Assembly: GCA_950068635.1 (NCBI GenBank)
Contig: CATMIM010000039.1
Location: forward strand, 1-8,009
Source of the DNA: an uncultured Candidatus Poseidoniales archaeon
GTDB taxonomy: Archaea; Thermoplasmatota; Poseidoniia; Poseidoniales; Thalassarchaeaceae
Direction of reading: 5' to 3'
DNA length: 8,009 nucleotides
The notes under the pieces are model-generated. The model searched no databases and was not told where the DNA came from. It worked only from the letters and a program-made list of their open reading frames with translations. Numbering within the stretch: the stretch's first letter is position 1; every line of letters begins with the position of its first letter. Positions 6,131 through 8,009 of this stretch are shown here, one piece after another. Made by a program: the position numbers and the translations under genes.

Positions 6131-7468
6131 TCAAGCGGCACCGCCGTCGACCAGCGACTCGAGGTGAGCCAGAGATCTCTTCGCTGCCTCGCTCACTTCT
6201 TTGTCGTCATCCTCCATCCTGTCAACGAGGATGGGAACCACCCGGGCGTCAGGGAAGCGAGCGAGAAGTTCGACGCTCAGCCTGCGCACGGTCGGCGAGC
6301 GGTCGTTGGCGGATTGGATGACAAGAGGAATCGCCCTGTCACCTTCGAACTGCCCTATCTGCTGCAGCGCTGTGTGGCGAACGTGCGTTTCCTGGTCATC
6401 GAGGCCACGTGCCAGGAACGGAAGCGCCGCGTTGTGACCGATACGCCCCAGAGCCTCGTGCGCATGCACGCGTACGGTAGTGTCAGGGTCGTCCACACAG
6501 CGTCCGACCTGCTCGATGACGAGGCTGTCTCCAAGCCTACCGAGGGCGGACAGGCACCCCCTGCGAACGAGCGGGTTCGGGTTGCGGCATCCATCCAATA
6601 TCGGATTGTAATGCCCGATGTGCACTAACGCGGCGACTCCATTGGTGTGCAGTTCCCGTTCTGACAACGCATTCACCAGCGCTGCGCACCCGTTCGCATC
6701 CCCGATCATCCCCAACGCCTCGATGGCGCTGTTGCGCATATCCGCATCCAACATCGGATTGGCGACCATGGCGCTCAGGGGCTTCGTCGCCCGCTTGCCC
6801 AGACGGAAGGCCATCTCCGGGTCCTTTCCTGCCACAGCAACTCCCTGACTCACCGTGCGCCGGATGGAGACCAGCCGGATGATCCCCTGGATGAGGATGA
6901 AGTCGATCGTGAGCAGGATGAACATCACCAGATGGCGACCCCAGATAGAGTCGAACTGCACATCGGAGACATGCACGTCGTACACCTCGGACCAGTCGAG
7001 CAGTGAGCGGAAGAACAGGTCGACTCCGAATGCCAGCCAGGTGGACATCGTCGCTTCCGTATCGACCTCGTAGAGATTGAACAGCCGATGGCTCAACTCG
7101 AGCAGCAGGGGGATGAGCGCGAACAGTTGCAATGCTGAGATCAGTGCTCCGAGGCGCAGGTCGGGAAGACTGTCAGGGTCGAGGTCCTCCAACTTGTGGG
7201 CGATGCGGGTTCTGAGCTTCTCGTTCTGTGTCCACGCCCTGCCGATGGCGAGCACGCCGATGTAGCCCATCATCACCGCCAACAACGCCAATGGAGCAGG
7301 CGCGAGGCGGGCGATCGCGTAGATCAACCCGTAGACGGAGATCAAGGCAGCGGTTCGCGGCAGTGGGTCGACGAATCCCACGCCGAAAAGCCGCGCATAT
7401 CCAGCCAACAGCTCATCCATCGTGCGCAGACCTTGACGCACCCGTTCCAACTGTGACACGACCCCCAC
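6131..7468 (-). CDS. Multi-pass membrane protein with C-terminal HEAT repeats
   Basis: The product has 445 residues in two halves. The N-terminal half has hydrophobic segments at about 39-55, 57-76 and 106-125, a weaker one near 143-158, and another at about 179-200. The last follows DVQFDSIWGRHLVMFILLTIDF. The C-terminal half (about 230-440) is a run of HEAT-like helical pairs of some 30 residues each, for example MRNSAIEALGMIGDANGCAAL, VRRGCLSALGRLGDSLVIEQV, VRVHAHEALGRIGHNAALPFL and VRHTALQQIGQF. HEAT arrays bind proteins, so a membrane-anchored adaptor or a regulated channel-like protein is plausible; I cannot assign a function. The GTG start at 7468 is the only good one before an in-frame TGA just upstream; ATG 7420 (residue 17) is an alternative. 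It is convergent with the FMN reductase. About 107 bp with no gene separate it from the tRNA. Confidence 0.8.
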   Translation of the reverse strand: MGVVSQLERVRQGLRTMDELLAGYARLFGVGFVDPLPRTAALISVYGLIYAIARLAPAPLALLAVMMGYIGVLAIGRAWTQNEKLRTRIAHKLEDLDPDSLPDLRLGALISALQLFALIPLLLELSHRLFNLYEVDTEATMSTWLAFGVDLFFRSLLDWSEVYDVHVSDVQFDSIWGRHLVMFILLTIDFILIQGIIRLVSIRRTVSQGVAVAGKDPEMAFRLGKRATKPLSAMVANPMLDADMRNSAIEALGMIGDANGCAALVNALSERELHTNGVAALVHIGHYNPILDGCRNPNPLVRRGCLSALGRLGDSLVIEQVGRCVDDPDTTVRVHAHEALGRIGHNAALPFLARGLDDQETHVRHTALQQIGQFEGDRAIPLVIQSANDRSPTVRRLSVELLARFPDARVVPILVDRMEDDDKEVSEAAKRSLAHLESLVDGGAA

Positions 7469-7575
7469 CCAGACCGTACCGGCGACCCTCTGAATATCAC
7501 CCTTTCATTCCGCGGAGGTTCCCCTGACCGGTATTCACGGGTCCGAGCCATGGGCGAACCATGCTGACGATGATG

Positions 7576-7697
7576 TGGGCCCGCCCGGATTTGAACCGGG
7601 AATCTCTCGGTAACGGCTGTCTACTTTTCATCCGACTCGTTATGAGCTGTCAAGCAGAATCTACAGCCGAGCGCTCTGCCAATTGAGCCACGGAGGG
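7576..7697 (-). tRNA. tRNA-Tyr(GUA) with archaeal intron; acceptor end mismatched
   Basis: On the minus strand: D arm GCTC/GAGC, anticodon stem CTCGG (7667-7671) with CCGAG (7606-7610), loop CTGTAGA after splicing (GUA at 7662-7664), variable loop AGATT, T arm CCCGG-TTCAAAT-CCGGG. An intron of about 49 nt (about 7612-7660) lies between positions 37 and 38, the canonical archaeal site. Exon CTGU(T) 7663-7666 pairs with intron ACAG 7617-7620, and CTGCTT 7652-7657 pairs with AAGTAG 7621-7626. This gives a bulge-helix-bulge layout, but with bulges of about 5 and 6 nt instead of 3 and 3. The 5' acceptor strand CCCTCCG begins with C1, as archaeal tRNA-Tyr does, and calls for CGGAGGG. The 3' strand found is CGGGCCC, so the three outer pairs are C-C and the fourth is a wobble. 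No CCA is encoded. The body is sound but the end seems to come from another tRNA. Confidence 0.75.
7612..7660 (-). other. tRNA intron at position 37/38
   Basis: Removing this stretch leaves a perfect seven-base anticodon loop with GUA. It also holds half of a 7-bp inverted repeat, CGGCTGT (7614-7620) with ACAGCCG (7663-7669), spanning the exon-intron border. Exact ends may shift by one or two bases. Splicing would need the archaeal endonuclease able to cut relaxed bulge-helix-bulge structures. Confidence 0.55.
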
Positions 7698-7706
7698 AGA
7701 TACAAG

Positions 7707-7732
7707 AAAAAAATCAGAAGTAGTTTAAAAAA
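7707..7732 (-). terminator. T-runs after the partial right-hand gene, candidate archaeal terminator
   Basis: Reading the minus strand, runs of six T (7727-7732) and seven T (7707-7713) lie 8-33 bp after the stop of the right-hand gene. Archaeal RNA polymerase often stops at such U-tracts without a hairpin. The first run overlaps the TATA-like box of the tRNA, so the same spacer may serve both ends. Confidence 0.35.
7724..7729 (-). promoter_or_regulatory. TATA-like box upstream of the tRNA gene
   Basis: TTTAAA lies 27-32 bp before the 5' end of the mature tRNA, in AT-rich DNA. The spacing suits an archaeal box A with transcription starting a few bases before the tRNA. Confidence 0.4.
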
Positions 7733-7739
7733 CTTTTGT

Positions 7740-8009
7740 TCAAGATCCGATGTTTAACGTGTTTGAAGTGATTGTTCTTTGTTTACCTTCTTTTGGTGAG
7801 AAGTTAACAGAGCAGAATGGCAGGGTTAAGCCACCGATGATGCTCAGTTTGCTCTTGATCCTGTAGGTTATCACTCTCTCTTCGAATGGTTCGAGTTTGA
7901 CAAGGTCCCACTTCAATATTGTGCCTTTCTTGTCATGTCTTAAAACCTTGCTAGGAGCTATTGATCCAAGGCTTGACTCAGGAATCAGTTCTAACAAGGA
8001 AGGGATATA
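7740..8009 (-). CDS. C-terminal end of a DUF11-like archaeal beta-sandwich protein, cut by window edge
   Basis: The frame is open from the right edge to TGA at 7740-7742, giving about 89 residues. The apparent TTG start at 7997 is only an internal leucine; the codons before it read YIPS. Features seen are IPSLLELIPESSLGSIAP, GTILKWDLVKLEPFEERVITY, RIKSKLSIIGGLTLP and a closing CSVNFSP. This alternating-strand pattern, with a 'W-D-L-x-x-L-x-P-x-E-E-R-V-x-x-Y-x-I' core, resembles DUF11-type beta-sandwich domains found in archaeal surface or secreted proteins. No transmembrane helix follows the domain, so this end does not anchor the protein. Codon use is AT-rich, unlike the genes at 2961-7468, and suggests another genome. 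The family call is by pattern only; the upstream domains are outside the window. Confidence 0.55.
   Translation of the reverse strand, partial: YIPSLLELIPESSLGSIAPSKVLRHDKKGTILKWDLVKLEPFEERVITYRIKSKLSIIGGLTLPFCSVNFSPKEGKQRTITSNTLNIGS

Noticed and set aside
6164..6628. Plus-strand frame opposite the HEAT-repeat gene
   Set aside because: The opposite strand has a regular HEAT pattern, so this is a shadow frame.
7576..7697. tRNA as an attachment site of an integrated element
   Set aside because: Integration normally rebuilds an intact tRNA 3' end; here the acceptor stem is broken and no integrase or direct repeat is visible.

Overview
This window reads best as a patchwork of sequence from three sources rather than one continuous chromosome. 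The joins fall near 1487 and in or beside the 3' end of a tRNA gene near 7577-7600. Each piece carries ordinary genes, so the joins are the most unusual thing here. A misassembled metagenomic contig is the simplest explanation, but a real recombination cannot be excluded from sequence alone.

Segment A (1 to about 1486) looks bacterial. It has two tandem genes of the D-threonine aldolase / D-serine dehydratase-like (fold-type III, alanine-racemase-like barrel) PLP family. The first is cut by the left edge. The second follows after 44 bp, has a clear Shine-Dalgarno site, and stops abruptly in mid-barrel. Its reading frame runs straight into segment B.

Segment B (about 1487 to about 7580) is GC-rich and suggests a marine-type euryarchaeon; Thermoplasmatota / Marine Group II is my guess from protein style, and no marker gene proves it. 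In order it holds: the C-terminal two thirds of an FdhF/YdeP-type molybdopterin oxidoreductase (+); a large acidic zinc-ribbon plus TPR protein (-), whose stop lies one base past the oxidoreductase stop; a flavodoxin-fold NADPH-dependent FMN reductase (+), divergent from the TPR gene across about 120 bp; and a membrane protein with a HEAT-repeat cytoplasmic domain (-), convergent with the reductase across a short inverted repeat. The genes do not form an obvious operon, and no shared pathway can be read from them beyond general redox and protein-scaffold roles.

Segment C (about 7584 to 8009) is AT-rich outside the tRNA. It has a tRNA-Tyr(GUA) gene with a canonical-position archaeal intron of about 49 nt (-), an upstream TATA-like box, T-runs, and the C-terminal end of an archaeal DUF11-like beta-sandwich protein (-) that runs off the right edge. 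It looks like a different archaeon, perhaps DPANN-like. The tRNA has good D, anticodon and T arms, but its terminal acceptor pairs do not match, which places the join there.

I did not find a CRISPR array, an insertion sequence, an integrase or a defence system. No intergenic stretch exceeds 300 bases.
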